From contig NZ_CP038800.1 in NCBI RefSeq assembly GCF_024400535.1, positions 930,001-994,000 of the forward strand: a stretch of 64,000 nucleotides of DNA, read 5' to 3'. The position numbers were made by a program, and so were the translations under genes. A model generated the notes under the pieces. It was given only the letters and a program-made list of their open reading frames with translations. It was not told the DNA's origin and made no database searches. Shown one piece after another: positions 40,755 to 50,715 of the stretch; position 1 is the first letter of the stretch; the number at the start of each line of letters is the position of its first letter. The DNA comes from Treponema denticola (lineage in GTDB: Bacteria; Spirochaetota; Spirochaetia; Treponematales; Treponemataceae).

Positions 40755-41594
40755 ATGAAAAAATTTAAATCATTTATGGTTTTAATAGCACTGGCAGCTA
40801 TTACAGGTGGAATTACAAGCTGTGCTTTGTTTAGTGGTATGACAAAAAAAGAAAGTCTAAGCTATAAAAATGACAGACCTATTTTTGTTGGGGTATACCA
40901 AGGATTGAATACTGATAAAACCGTTACTGTTTTTACTGGATTTGATGTATTAAAAGACGAGTATTCCGGATATTACCATTTTAAAGCAAAAAATCTTGCA
41001 ACATTTGGTCTTACAAGTTCACTTTGTCGATGTACTATAAAAGTTAAAACCGAAAAGGGACAAGATGGTGAAACTACTGTTCTTGTCAAAGCAAGTGAAT
41101 CAAAATTACAAAATCCTCAAACTAAAGCTTTTGAAGATTATAGTCTTGATCTTGTAAATATTGAGAATGCAGTTGCAGGTGCAATAGTTGAGGTAATGAA
41201 TGAGTCTGACAATGAGTTTGAACAAAAGTTAGATAAAACTATTTCTAATCTAGATTTTATCTATTCAGTATGTCACGGTATGAATTCCATTGCATTTAAA
41301 AAATGGATGGATGATATGAAAATAACAGAAAGAACTTTAAGTTTTACCATGCCTTTATACGAGTTATCTGAAAGTAAAGAAGAAGGTTATAAGTATGAAA
41401 TTGTAGGTATTTTTACACCTGAAGAAGAGAAAAGAAACAGTTGGGTTACAGAGGATATGCTGATATTCTTTAAAACTAATAATGATAATTATATAAAATA
41501 TCGTAAAGGTGAAAATATTACTTTAAAAGGAAAGATAAAAAGTATAGAGCAAAATAAATTAGGTAAAGGCTATACTATCAATATGATTGAGTGA
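40755..41594 (+). CDS. Lipoprotein with C-terminal OB-like domain
   Basis: 279 residues; signal peptide ends in lipobox GITSC (Cys about 23). The C-terminus (YRKGENITLKGKIKSIEQNKLGKGYTI) resembles an OB fold (tRNA_anti-like). The rest is unrecognised. GGAGAAAG precedes the ATG. A bidirectional terminator follows. Its promoter is likely the TATAAT box in the right 63-bp repeat. Confidence 0.75.
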   Translation: MKKFKSFMVLIALAAITGGITSCALFSGMTKKESLSYKNDRPIFVGVYQGLNTDKTVTVFTGFDVLKDEYSGYYHFKAKNLATFGLTSSLCRCTIKVKTEKGQDGETTVLVKASESKLQNPQTKAFEDYSLDLVNIENAVAGAIVEVMNESDNEFEQKLDKTISNLDFIYSVCHGMNSIAFKKWMDDMKITERTLSFTMPLYELSESKEEGYKYEIVGIFTPEEEKRNSWVTEDMLIFFKTNNDNYIKYRKGENITLKGKIKSIEQNKLGKGYTINMIE

Positions 41595-41640
41595 TTGATT
41601 AAGGAAACTTCCTGAGTAGTATTAAAAATTAGTAATTAAA

Positions 41641-41677
41641 ACAAAGCCCGAGTTTTCTCGGGCTTTGTTTTTTTTTA
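41641..41677. terminator. Bidirectional terminator between convergent genes
   Basis: ACAAAGCCCGAG (41641-41652) and CTCGGGCTTTGT (41657-41668) form a perfect 12-bp stem with a TTTT loop, then nine or more Ts on the + strand. It ends the lipoprotein gene and, from the other side, the trb operon. Confidence 0.92.
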
Positions 41678-44600
41678 TTCTTGATTCTTTGTACAATTAC
41701 GTTCTTCGTAAAAAATAGGTATTTTTTTTACATTTTGTTTCCCAAGCCGGAGGAAGGTTATATTTAAAAAACCGGCCATTTCAGTTTTTTTAATATCCTT
41801 TACGAAGGTACTCATTCTTTTAAAATTATGAAAATTAACTTCAGGAAAATCAAACTCTTCCATTAAATTCCAATTATTATTGAGATTCATCCAAAACTTC
41901 TCCCATGAAGGGGGTTTATACCATAAAGAATTAGCTTTAAATTCAGATTCACTAACATAATATGGAGTACAAGGTGAGGTAGAAAATTGAATTCTCTTAG
42001 ATAACCACGAATACGAGGGGCGCTCGTGTAAAGTACCAGTAATCAATATAAGATGTGGAAAAATTCCTTTTATTCTGACGTAAGCATTATCGGTATCCTC
42101 ATAATATTTCCAATCTATACCTTTACATTCAAGAGTCTTATTTTTCTCAGGGTGATCTGGATCGGTATTGTGATAAAGTTTAACATCCTTATCAATTTTA
42201 TAAACATATTCAATCACATCTTCGTTATGACTAATATTAAATTCAGTTGAATCTTCAGTTTCAGATATCGAAAATCCTTTATTGATTAAGTTATTATCAG
42301 CTTCAATCTTAACTATTTTTATATCCGCTTTTGATTTACTACCCTTTACAGAAAAAGTTGCTTTTTCGCCATCTCCGATAATAAATATTACTTTTTTTTC
42401 ATCAAACCGACTGAAATTTCCGTCTTTATTTATGAATTTAAAATCAAGACCAATATCTCTGTATAAAAAGCTTAGGTTACATGTACTACTACCAATTGTA
42501 TGATTATTGTCTCTAGGATTTACAGCCGTAAGCTTTAGCTCTCCATAACCTTCTTTTTTAGGAGTGAGAAGAATCTGCTTGTTGTACTTATCTATAGTCC
42601 AATCAACAAAATCTGAGGAATTATTTAACAGTCCTACTTCGATTTCCGCATCGTCAGGAATTACCTTATAATTTAAAACTATAGGATCATCAGGCTCCGC
42701 TTTTATAATCGACTTATCTATTGAGAATTTATAATTCCAAGAACATTTTACTGCAAGGGTTGTTCTGTTTCCATATTGAGTTACACCTGTAAGTCTTCCA
42801 AAACCTTCTACCTTTCCTGTAATTGTAACAGTTTTTGAATGTTCATCAATAGAGTAATCAAAGTAAGCATCCGAATCGGTTGTCCAAGTGATACCGGCAT
42901 CTTCAGGAGCTACGGAATATTTTATAGTTTTAGTTTGACCGGGCTCTACAAATACTTCTTGACTTGCAAGAGTAATATGTCTTGAAGCTTCAACCACTAT
43001 TTCACATTCGGCAAGTTTTCCATTAGGCAGGCGTGCATGAAGAACCGTTTTACCTACATTCCGTGCAAAAACTGCAACAGTTTCCCCTTTTCCTAAAACA
43101 TCAGCTATAACATTTTCATTTTGTTTTTCTATAGACCATTCTATAGTTTTATAATCTTCGGGCTTTGCATTAGTTAATTTTGCCTTAACTTCAGTTCTGC
43201 CTCCCGTTTCAAGACGTATATATGTCTTGTTTAAAGAAATATCTACATCATCGGTTCCGGGAACGATTATTTTAATAATCAAGTCGGTATTACACTTATC
43301 GTGAGATATAGTAACAGTACATTCCCCGGCTTTTAAAGCTTGAAGCATACATTGAGGGCCTGTAGAGATTCCTGTTGTGGAAGCCCCGACCAGCTTAATA
43401 ACTGAAGGATCACTTGACTTCCATCTTAAATTCTGCTGATCTGCAGTACCTATACCTTCTCCCGTAATATTGGCGGCAATGGTAGTCGTAGTTCCTTTTT
43501 CTATACTATAAACGGTTTTACTTGTAGTAATATAAACTAAATTTTCTTCAGCTTTTTCGATATTGATAAGCATTTCTGCCGTTGCTTGAACTATATTTGT
43601 TTTTGTAGCAACAAGTTTTGCCTTTACCTTGGTGTTTCCTGGAGCTAGGCCTGTAAGCTGAGCAGTACTATTGGTTCCTTCAATCATGCAGACATTTTTA
43701 TTTAAAGATTCATACTCAACATGACATGGAACTGAAGTAATCGGCACTCTCATTGAAACATAACCGGTTTTTCCCTGAGTAAGCTTATAATACTCCATCC
43801 CAAATTCAAATTGGGTATATTCTGAAACCTTTACAATAATTTGCTGTTCAAAGGCTGCCTTCGGATGCGTTACATGGATTTTAGTTTGCCCCTGACCTAT
43901 CGGTTTAATACTTGCAACATTAGCAGAGTAATTAAGCTCAATAACATCGTAAGTATCGGCATAAAAGTTAAAAGCATACTTATCTTCAATATCACCATTG
44001 ACCAAAGAAGCTGTAATAGCCATTTCGCTCTGATTCGGTTTCATCGAAATAATTTTTTCAGGGACACTGATATAACACTTATTCGGTTTTACCTCATCAC
44101 AGATTAAAAGAACATAGCAAGGATATTCAGCTTTTGGATGAGTAATTATAAGGCGTGTAGTACCTGCTTTCAAAGCTCTCATTTTGCATGTTGCGCCTTG
44201 GCCGAACATTTGTACCATATTTGAATCTTCTATCTGCCAACTGAAATTTTGCTGATCAAAGTCGGAACCGCCTTCAAGAGTTGCTGTAAATGTAGTCCAT
44301 GGAGACGGTCCTTGCTCAGCTTTTAAATTTAACACATTAGTAGTTGTATCAATAAATGGATTTAAAGCCGCTTGAGATGAATCGACACAAATTACAATAA
44401 GTTTAAGAGGATATGTGCATTTAGTGTTTGATACTACAATTCTTGCAGTCCCTGTTTCATTTCCGTGAATAATTGCATTCGCTCCAACTCCTTGGGCTGT
44501 TGCAATTTCAGGATTTTTTGATTCCCATGAATAACCATCAATTATAATATCGGGAGAGTTCATAACGGAAACAGAAATATTTTTGGATTGGCCTTTTATA

Positions 44601-47386
44601 ACAGTAATAACATTATTTGCCGTAGTTAAATAAGAAAAGCCTTCCAATTCCTCTTTACTGTTTCCGACAACAACCAAAACCGATTTAGTAAAATTAGTTT
44701 TCGGATGAGAGACGGTAATTAATGCTTGACCTGCTTTTATAGGTTTAACAAGACAAGAATTATCACTTTGCGATATGGAAGCAATATTCGGCTTATCGAT
44801 TTCAAATTTAAACTTTTCATTTGTAAAATCCGAATAGTTTACTAACCTTGCCGTAATTTTTTTTGCAGGCTCATCCTTAACAGCCAAAATCGTATCTATA
44901 TCTGTTGAAATATAGATAGTTTTATTGTTGTTATTAAAAATATATTCTTTTCCAACTCTTACATGAATGGTAAGTTTATTTTGACAGTCGGGGTGAGAAA
45001 CGAATACTTTAGTTTCTCCTTCCTTTAAAGCGGTAAAAACGGCAGAAGCACCTTGTGCATTAATAGAAACAATACCTGTTTTTTCCGGAGTCCAAGAAAT
45101 TCCTGATAATTTCTCGGAAGATAGCCCCACGGCAGTTACTTCAACATTAGCCGATTCATTTTTTTCTTTTAATGATACGACATTTTGAAATGTTGTCAAA
45201 TAAGCCTCATCCGGTTCAGCTTCAAGATTTGCATTTTTAGGTAAAACAGTGATATCAAAAGTAAGATTAGGAATATCGGGTAAATTTGATTTTAAAACTA
45301 TTTTAGCTTCACCTGATTTTAGGCCTTTAATTTTTGTATAAGTATAAAAAGTTTGACCTGAAGCCTCGTCAACATAAGGTTCACAAGTTAAAAGATTAGG
45401 AGTTAAAGAAGTCCATGTTAAGTTTTTAATCTCTTCATTAGTAAAACCTGTTTGTTCTGCTTGAATAATCAATGTATCGTCTACTTTCATCTTATAAGAA
45501 TATTTATAAGCATAAAGAGTTTTCATCTTATCAAGCTCTTCTTGAGTGTCGGCGGTTAATACTACAATCTTCTTATCGGCATCAGAGCGAGGATGAGATG
45601 CCTTGATATGTGAAATATGAGAGCCATGGCCTGTAGCCTTAATAACAGCCTTTTCTCCATTACCGATAAGATTAATATGAGAACTTTCCGTTCTCCATGT
45701 TATATTAGTGTTATCGGCTTCGGTTTTATTTTTACCGTGAAGACTTATAGTAACTTCTTGTTCTGTTCCATTTAAAATCTTTACAATAGGAGTTCCTGTA
45801 AAATAAAAAGGTTCTTCCAATACGGCATAAGAGGGCAACACCTTTACTAATGCTTCTGTAGGATAAATAATTTTAGGATGGGTAATTTCTATAACGGCCG
45901 TACCTTCTGAAAGAGGAGTAATATAACCTGTACCGTCTTCATAAGAGGAGACGGCAGAGCGAGTAAAGACCTTTCCATGAGTTGTTTCAAATTTAATTAC
46001 ATCCATGTTTGCAACTTTAGGAGTATGCTTTATCGTCCACTTAAAATTATTCTGATCCCCGGCCTCTCCTCCTACAAGAAGAATGTTTAAAGGTATCGCT
46101 TCCGCACCGACCTTAGTTCTTATATAATTTTGAGAAGTAGTGATATAATGTGATGAATCTACGGCATCAGATGTTTGATTTTTTACATTTATCATAATAT
46201 CACGAGGATAAGCAGCCATAGGATGAGAGACGGTTATTTTAACCATTCCGTTTTTCTTTCCTGAAAGTAATATTTCGTTTCCGTAATGATTATAAGTTAT
46301 AACTTCATTATCCGGTATATTCCATTGAAATTCATTTACATCATAGTTTTCAGAAGTTCCCTCAAGTTGTAGAGATAAAGTTTTACTTTCATCTCCCGAT
46401 ATTTCAACATAAGTGTCTGACGGTTTTATATAAACATTTTTTACAAGTTCAACAACTCTTACCAAAATTTCCAAAGGATAGGGAGCGGCATGATGAGAAA
46501 TTTTAATTATTGCCGTTCCTGCACTCAATGGGCTGATTACACATTTTTCCCTATTAAAATCTATCGAGCAAACTTCACCTTCATTTTGCACAAGTTCCCA
46601 TTTAAATAAAGAAGGGTTGAAATTATCCGGAGGGTTTTCCATCACAACCGAAATTTCTTTATCTCCTTTATTTTTTTGTAATGTAATGACATTGTCAGTA
46701 GTGCTTATATATGTAGCTTTTTGTGTATCGGCTAAATTATAAACTAAAATTGAATAAGGATAAGATGCTTTAGGATGAGTAATTGTAATTTTGGAATTTC
46801 CTTCCCCTTTAGCATTGATAAGACAAAATTGCCCATTAGGAGCAATCTCTACAACTTCATTTTTTTCATTTTTCCATATAAATTTTTGACTATCTTCTGC
46901 AGAACCTCCATAAAGAGAAACTGCAACACGCTCCTGCGTACCCGGCCTTAGCTGAATTATGTTGTTTACAGAATAGATATAAGGCTCTTTCTCATAATTT
47001 TCATCATAACCTGAAACATTAATTATGCAGTTTGTTCTGATTTTACCGTTTATTGCAGATAAAGTCGTTTTGCCTTTTTTTAATCCTTCTACAATAACTC
47101 CTCGGGAGTCTGTGATCAAATTGATTATATCCGAATTATATTCATATACAATCGTTGCCTCGCTTCTTTTACTTTCAGGCTTGGCAGTTAAAAGAATATT
47201 GTCCATTCCCCCGATTTTAAGGTCTATTGAAGCCTTACTCCAAGCCAGCATTTCAAGCTGTACGGATTCATTTTTTTGCTCATCTTTTTTTCCTAAAAGG
47301 CTTTGAATGGCCATTTTACAGCTTGAAATATTTACAATAAAAAATATTGCAAACACGATAAAAAGTTTTGAATTAAATTTTTTCAT
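41675..47386 (-). CDS. Giant lipoprotein with about 17 Ig-like (BIG2-type) repeats
   Basis: 1903 residues. Signal peptide with lipobox NISSC (Cys about 23). From about residue 40 to 1620 there are roughly 17 Ig-like domains of about 90 residues, each with a YISTTDNVITL-type first strand and an ITHPKA-x-YP-x-x-ILV last strand. A distinct 270-residue end follows (WLSKRIQFSTSPC, YVSESEFKAN). It is the last gene of the trb secretion operon, after trbI, with AGGAGGTCTAAA before its ATG. A surface-exposed adhesin for mating contact is a reasonable role; entry exclusion is another. One domain matches the small lipoprotein at 40148. Confidence 0.85.
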   Translation of the reverse strand: MKKFNSKLFIVFAIFFIVNISSCKMAIQSLLGKKDEQKNESVQLEMLAWSKASIDLKIGGMDNILLTAKPESKRSEATIVYEYNSDIINLITDSRGVIVEGLKKGKTTLSAINGKIRTNCIINVSGYDENYEKEPYIYSVNNIIQLRPGTQERVAVSLYGGSAEDSQKFIWKNEKNEVVEIAPNGQFCLINAKGEGNSKITITHPKASYPYSILVYNLADTQKATYISTTDNVITLQKNKGDKEISVVMENPPDNFNPSLFKWELVQNEGEVCSIDFNREKCVISPLSAGTAIIKISHHAAPYPLEILVRVVELVKNVYIKPSDTYVEISGDESKTLSLQLEGTSENYDVNEFQWNIPDNEVITYNHYGNEILLSGKKNGMVKITVSHPMAAYPRDIMINVKNQTSDAVDSSHYITTSQNYIRTKVGAEAIPLNILLVGGEAGDQNNFKWTIKHTPKVANMDVIKFETTHGKVFTRSAVSSYEDGTGYITPLSEGTAVIEITHPKIIYPTEALVKVLPSYAVLEEPFYFTGTPIVKILNGTEQEVTISLHGKNKTEADNTNITWRTESSHINLIGNGEKAVIKATGHGSHISHIKASHPRSDADKKIVVLTADTQEELDKMKTLYAYKYSYKMKVDDTLIIQAEQTGFTNEEIKNLTWTSLTPNLLTCEPYVDEASGQTFYTYTKIKGLKSGEAKIVLKSNLPDIPNLTFDITVLPKNANLEAEPDEAYLTTFQNVVSLKEKNESANVEVTAVGLSSEKLSGISWTPEKTGIVSINAQGASAVFTALKEGETKVFVSHPDCQNKLTIHVRVGKEYIFNNNNKTIYISTDIDTILAVKDEPAKKITARLVNYSDFTNEKFKFEIDKPNIASISQSDNSCLVKPIKAGQALITVSHPKTNFTKSVLVVVGNSKEELEGFSYLTTANNVITVIKGQSKNISVSVMNSPDIIIDGYSWESKNPEIATAQGVGANAIIHGNETGTARIVVSNTKCTYPLKLIVICVDSSQAALNPFIDTTTNVLNLKAEQGPSPWTTFTATLEGGSDFDQQNFSWQIEDSNMVQMFGQGATCKMRALKAGTTRLIITHPKAEYPCYVLLICDEVKPNKCYISVPEKIISMKPNQSEMAITASLVNGDIEDKYAFNFYADTYDVIELNYSANVASIKPIGQGQTKIHVTHPKAAFEQQIIVKVSEYTQFEFGMEYYKLTQGKTGYVSMRVPITSVPCHVEYESLNKNVCMIEGTNSTAQLTGLAPGNTKVKAKLVATKTNIVQATAEMLINIEKAEENLVYITTSKTVYSIEKGTTTTIAANITGEGIGTADQQNLRWKSSDPSVIKLVGASTTGISTGPQCMLQALKAGECTVTISHDKCNTDLIIKIIVPGTDDVDISLNKTYIRLETGGRTEVKAKLTNAKPEDYKTIEWSIEKQNENVIADVLGKGETVAVFARNVGKTVLHARLPNGKLAECEIVVEASRHITLASQEVFVEPGQTKTIKYSVAPEDAGITWTTDSDAYFDYSIDEHSKTVTITGKVEGFGRLTGVTQYGNRTTLAVKCSWNYKFSIDKSIIKAEPDDPIVLNYKVIPDDAEIEVGLLNNSSDFVDWTIDKYNKQILLTPKKEGYGELKLTAVNPRDNNHTIGSSTCNLSFLYRDIGLDFKFINKDGNFSRFDEKKVIFIIGDGEKATFSVKGSKSKADIKIVKIEADNNLINKGFSISETEDSTEFNISHNEDVIEYVYKIDKDVKLYHNTDPDHPEKNKTLECKGIDWKYYEDTDNAYVRIKGIFPHLILITGTLHERPSYSWLSKRIQFSTSPCTPYYVSESEFKANSLWYKPPSWEKFWMNLNNNWNLMEEFDFPEVNFHNFKRMSTFVKDIKKTEMAGFLNITFLRLGKQNVKKIPIFYEERNCTKNQE

Positions 47387-47397
47387 TTTAGACCTCC

Positions 47398-48939
47398 TTA
47401 ATGTCTAATGTATTTTTGTGTAACTTCCGGTATTTCGACAGGCGGAAGAAATAGGTTTGTATTGGTTAAAATATTTATGCCAATACCCGAATTTTTAATA
47501 ATTGTAGGCTGGATATCCAAAGCTCTATCAATTATTTTATTGGTTATTTTTTTATAAGGATCTTGTAATCTTTCCATTATGTTTTTTGCATAAGGATCGG
47601 TTTGCAGTTCTTTCGCCGCAGCATTTAAATCCGTATCTGCAATTGAAATAGCCGACACCAAAAGCATTCCCTTTAAAAATGCCCATGGATGATTATTGAC
47701 TCGTCCTTTATATCCTGCAAAACCTTGATTATCGACTCCTCCCATGTTCCCAAGTTGAACGGCAAAACCATCAGGGCGAATCATGTATGTCCAAGCAACT
47801 TGAATTCTATTTTGTGCATAAGAAATCGAAGAGTTATAATCTGCAAAAAGCAAGGTTCCTTGCGGAATAAGCAAAAAGCGGCCGTCAAGAGATGAGTAAA
47901 TATTTTGCATAACACGAGCTATAATATTACCGGGTAAGTCTGTGTTTATTCCCGTAATTAAAACTGCCGGAATAATAGTGCCTTGCCATATCGATAATGA
48001 GTTTAAGAATTCCCCTTGTGAAGTAGAGCCTATATTTTTTCTATAGAAATTTTCTTTTCCTGCATTATCATTATCGTTACCGTATCCTTCTAAAAAGCCT
48101 CCCTGCATACCTTGAGAGGCGAGCATTTGTTTTATAAAATCCTCTTTGGAAGGTAAATTAAACTGTGAATATGGATTATTGGAGCCTTGTTCCTGATTAC
48201 CGTATGATTGATTTATTTGCCCTAATCCCTGATTTTGCCTTCCTGTTGGAGTTAAACCTTTAATACCTTGAATTTGTTTTTGGATAGGATTATTCCTTGT
48301 ATCAGGCCGTGAATAACCTTGACTGCTACCGCCTCCTTGATTTGGAGAAACAGGGGCTTTACCTACCTCATTTATGTCAGGCATTTTTGAGTTAGCACTG
48401 GCAATCAAAGCATCTTCATTACTTTCAAAAAATTTTGAAGGAGCATTTACATCAGGCGCCGTATCGTTTGAAACGGCAGAATTATACGATGAGGAAGCCA
48501 TAGCTTCAAAATCCGGCATATAAGCCTCACCTGCCGATTTTATTTTCTCATCATCTTTTTTACTTTCTTTTTTACCAGTACTTAAAAAAGTAATCAGCAT
48601 AAGAGCAAGAAATAAAGAAACGACAATGGTTAAAATAAGTTGTCTATTTAATTTTAAAGCACCTTTTTTCTTTTGTTTTATAACATCATCAGGATTTTTC
48701 TTGCTTTCTTCATATTTAGCTTCTTCTGAAGGTATTTGTTGAGCTTCACTCTGCTTCTCATTATCTCCGCTTTCTAAAATATCATCATTTGACACGGTAT
48801 GCTGATCCTCACCGTTTAATACAGAATCAGGACTCACCGAAGGTTCATTATCAATAGGAGAATAATCATTTTCCTCAATGTTTTCATTTTGACTTTGACT
48901 CATTAGATCCAAGTCAAAAATATTATTTTCATCACTCAT
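47398..48939 (-). CDS. trbI: Conjugal transfer protein TrbI/VirB10
   Basis: 513 residues. Cytoplasmic acidic N-terminus, one membrane helix (about residues 100-118), Pro/Gln/Gly-rich periplasmic linker (about 180-280), and the C-terminal VirB10 domain: IWQGTIIPAVLITGINTDLPGNIIARV, LLIPQGTLLFADYN, WTYMIRPDG. VirB10 links the inner and outer membrane parts of the secretion channel. It lies between trbG and the giant lipoprotein. Confidence 0.94.
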   Translation of the reverse strand: MSDENNIFDLDLMSQSQNENIEENDYSPIDNEPSVSPDSVLNGEDQHTVSNDDILESGDNEKQSEAQQIPSEEAKYEESKKNPDDVIKQKKKGALKLNRQLILTIVVSLFLALMLITFLSTGKKESKKDDEKIKSAGEAYMPDFEAMASSSYNSAVSNDTAPDVNAPSKFFESNEDALIASANSKMPDINEVGKAPVSPNQGGGSSQGYSRPDTRNNPIQKQIQGIKGLTPTGRQNQGLGQINQSYGNQEQGSNNPYSQFNLPSKEDFIKQMLASQGMQGGFLEGYGNDNDNAGKENFYRKNIGSTSQGEFLNSLSIWQGTIIPAVLITGINTDLPGNIIARVMQNIYSSLDGRFLLIPQGTLLFADYNSSISYAQNRIQVAWTYMIRPDGFAVQLGNMGGVDNQGFAGYKGRVNNHPWAFLKGMLLVSAISIADTDLNAAAKELQTDPYAKNIMERLQDPYKKITNKIIDRALDIQPTIIKNSGIGINILTNTNLFLPPVEIPEVTQKYIRH

Positions 48940-48947
48940 AACTTACC

Positions 48948-49979
48948 TCATTTTGTTGCTTCAAGCTTCGATTTCTTTTTCTCAATAATCACTTTTGATT
49001 TATTTAATTTCAAAGTAACTTTAGTAATTAAAGAATCAACGATAAGAATATTTTTTCTTACTCTGTAGTTGATGATATTATTCTTTTGATCAAAAAGAGC
49101 CGGGAGCTCCGTATTTAAAACCTTTTCATCAAGCTCTATATAGGTTTTCCTTCCATCATCATAGACACGGGTAGGAAGCCATATAGGTTTTTTAAAGGGC
49201 GAGTATTTCATCTTATAATCGAAAGAAAGAAATTCGGGGGATATTCCTTCAAGTACGGTTTTTATTTTTGAGTCAGGATGAGCCATTTCGCTTTTAATTG
49301 TATAAGGCATTTGAATCGGATAATTCCATTTTACCATAGCCATATAATCATCTTTAAAGCTCTTTAAAAGAATATGATATATTCTTCTATTTGTTATGAT
49401 AATCATAGTCGTAGTAAGTTTGGAATATGAAGGCTTTACAAAAAAATGCTGCACATCAAGACCTTTATATTTAGAAACTCCCGCTCCAACCTGCCATACT
49501 TCCGGTTCAGATACAAAAGGAGTTTCCAAGATTTCTTCTCCGGGCTCAAGTTCGATGTCGGTTATACGGTATGGAGCACAGTATATTTCGTACACAAAAT
49601 TCTCATCAAAATCATAAAACATTTTTCCTGATGAATACCTTTCAGGTGTTTTTAAAGCCGATCTCATAGCTTCTTTTACGGCTTCTTGGCCGTCAAGCTT
49701 TTTTCGAGCCAATTCGTTTGTCTTATCTTCGATAGGACGGTAAACAGGCTTTTCAACATAGACTATAGTTTTTTCTATATCTACCTGTTTTTGAAGAGCT
49801 TCTACCATTAAAGCCTCATCTTCTTTTTCAATCTTTTTTTCTTCTTCCTGTAAGGAAACAGAACCGTCTAAAGCTTCCGTTTTAAGCTCATTAAAAGGCT
49901 CCATATCCTTGGTTGTAGTACAACCTGCAAAACTCATAGCAATTAATAAAATTGCAATTACCTTAAAAATCTTTTTCAT
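48948..49979 (-). CDS. trbG: Conjugal transfer protein TrbG/VirB9 (lipoprotein form)
   Basis: 343 residues. Signal peptide with lipobox SFAGC (Cys about 20), helical linker, then the VirB9/CagX fold: FDENFVYEIYCAPYRITDIELEPGE, IIITNRRIYHILL, and the C-terminal YKMKYSPFKKPIWLPTRVYDDGRKTYIELDE. A lipid anchor is unusual for VirB9 and may make up for the missing VirB7 lipoprotein. Ordered trbF-trbG-trbI as in other trb operons. Confidence 0.92.
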   Translation of the reverse strand: MKKIFKVIAILLIAMSFAGCTTTKDMEPFNELKTEALDGSVSLQEEEKKIEKEDEALMVEALQKQVDIEKTIVYVEKPVYRPIEDKTNELARKKLDGQEAVKEAMRSALKTPERYSSGKMFYDFDENFVYEIYCAPYRITDIELEPGEEILETPFVSEPEVWQVGAGVSKYKGLDVQHFFVKPSYSKLTTTMIIITNRRIYHILLKSFKDDYMAMVKWNYPIQMPYTIKSEMAHPDSKIKTVLEGISPEFLSFDYKMKYSPFKKPIWLPTRVYDDGRKTYIELDEKVLNTELPALFDQKNNIINYRVRKNILIVDSLITKVTLKLNKSKVIIEKKKSKLEATK

Positions 49980-49980
49980 T

Positions 49981-50673
49981 TTATTTATCTCCTTGTGTTA
50001 AAGTATTTACTTTTGTAAAATCAAAATCGCTTATATAAATCCCCAATGGATTTTCTATCTTTTTATCTTCAGGCGGCTCAAGTAATGCTATAGAGATAAT
50101 CCCTCTGTATCGAGTTCTATCCGTAACTACTCCAGTCATGGTTATTTTTGACTGAATATAGTCTACCTGATAACTTTGTGGAGATAACTGCAAAATGGAT
50201 TCAAGCAAAATACTTTGCTTTATGTCTCCGAACTTATCAAAAGGATTATCATTTTTTAAAATATTGCTTAATTTTAAGCCTGCATCTCCTGAAAGCATAT
50301 TGTAACAATCACGAATATTTTGCCTCATAACTTGGGCATCGCTTGTAATGGTATTCATATTTGTTACAAACCTTTTAATCTGATATTGAATTGCAATATC
50401 GGGAACTTTCATATTCGAGTATGACATCTTTGAAACATTTCCTACATACTTAGCTTCACCATACTCTGAAACCGTAATTACCATAGGGATAGTTTTAGGT
50501 AATTTAATTGCATAAAGCAATAAAAGAAGTGAAAGGAAAAGAAAAGACAAAGAGGCTAAAGCTATAATCCTCCAAGTTTTGTTTTCCTTGTTTTGTAAAC
50601 CGATAATTCTATCATACTCCTTAAATTGAGGATTGAGTTCTTTTGGCGGTTCTTCTTTATAATATGTCATCAT
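49981..50673 (-). CDS. trbF: Conjugal transfer protein TrbF/VirB8
   Basis: 230 residues. Cytoplasmic start, one membrane helix (about residues 40-60, IALASLSFLFLSLLLLLYAI), then the periplasmic VirB8-type domain (about 80-220) with IKRFVTNMNTITSD and RYRGIISIALLEPP. A scaffold for channel assembly. Its start is an ATGATG pair at 50673/50670. Confidence 0.9.
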   Translation of the reverse strand: MMTYYKEEPPKELNPQFKEYDRIIGLQNKENKTWRIIALASLSFLFLSLLLLLYAIKLPKTIPMVITVSEYGEAKYVGNVSKMSYSNMKVPDIAIQYQIKRFVTNMNTITSDAQVMRQNIRDCYNMLSGDAGLKLSNILKNDNPFDKFGDIKQSILLESILQLSPQSYQVDYIQSKITMTGVVTDRTRYRGIISIALLEPPEDKKIENPLGIYISDFDFTKVNTLTQGDK

Positions 50674-50715
50674 ATATTTTTTTATCTCCTATTTTTTTAA
50701 AAAAATTTATTTTGC

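Noticed and set aside
41675-47386. Several short + strand frames opposite the giant lipoprotein
   Set aside because: These are antisense shadows of the repeat-rich gene, with no ribosome sites.
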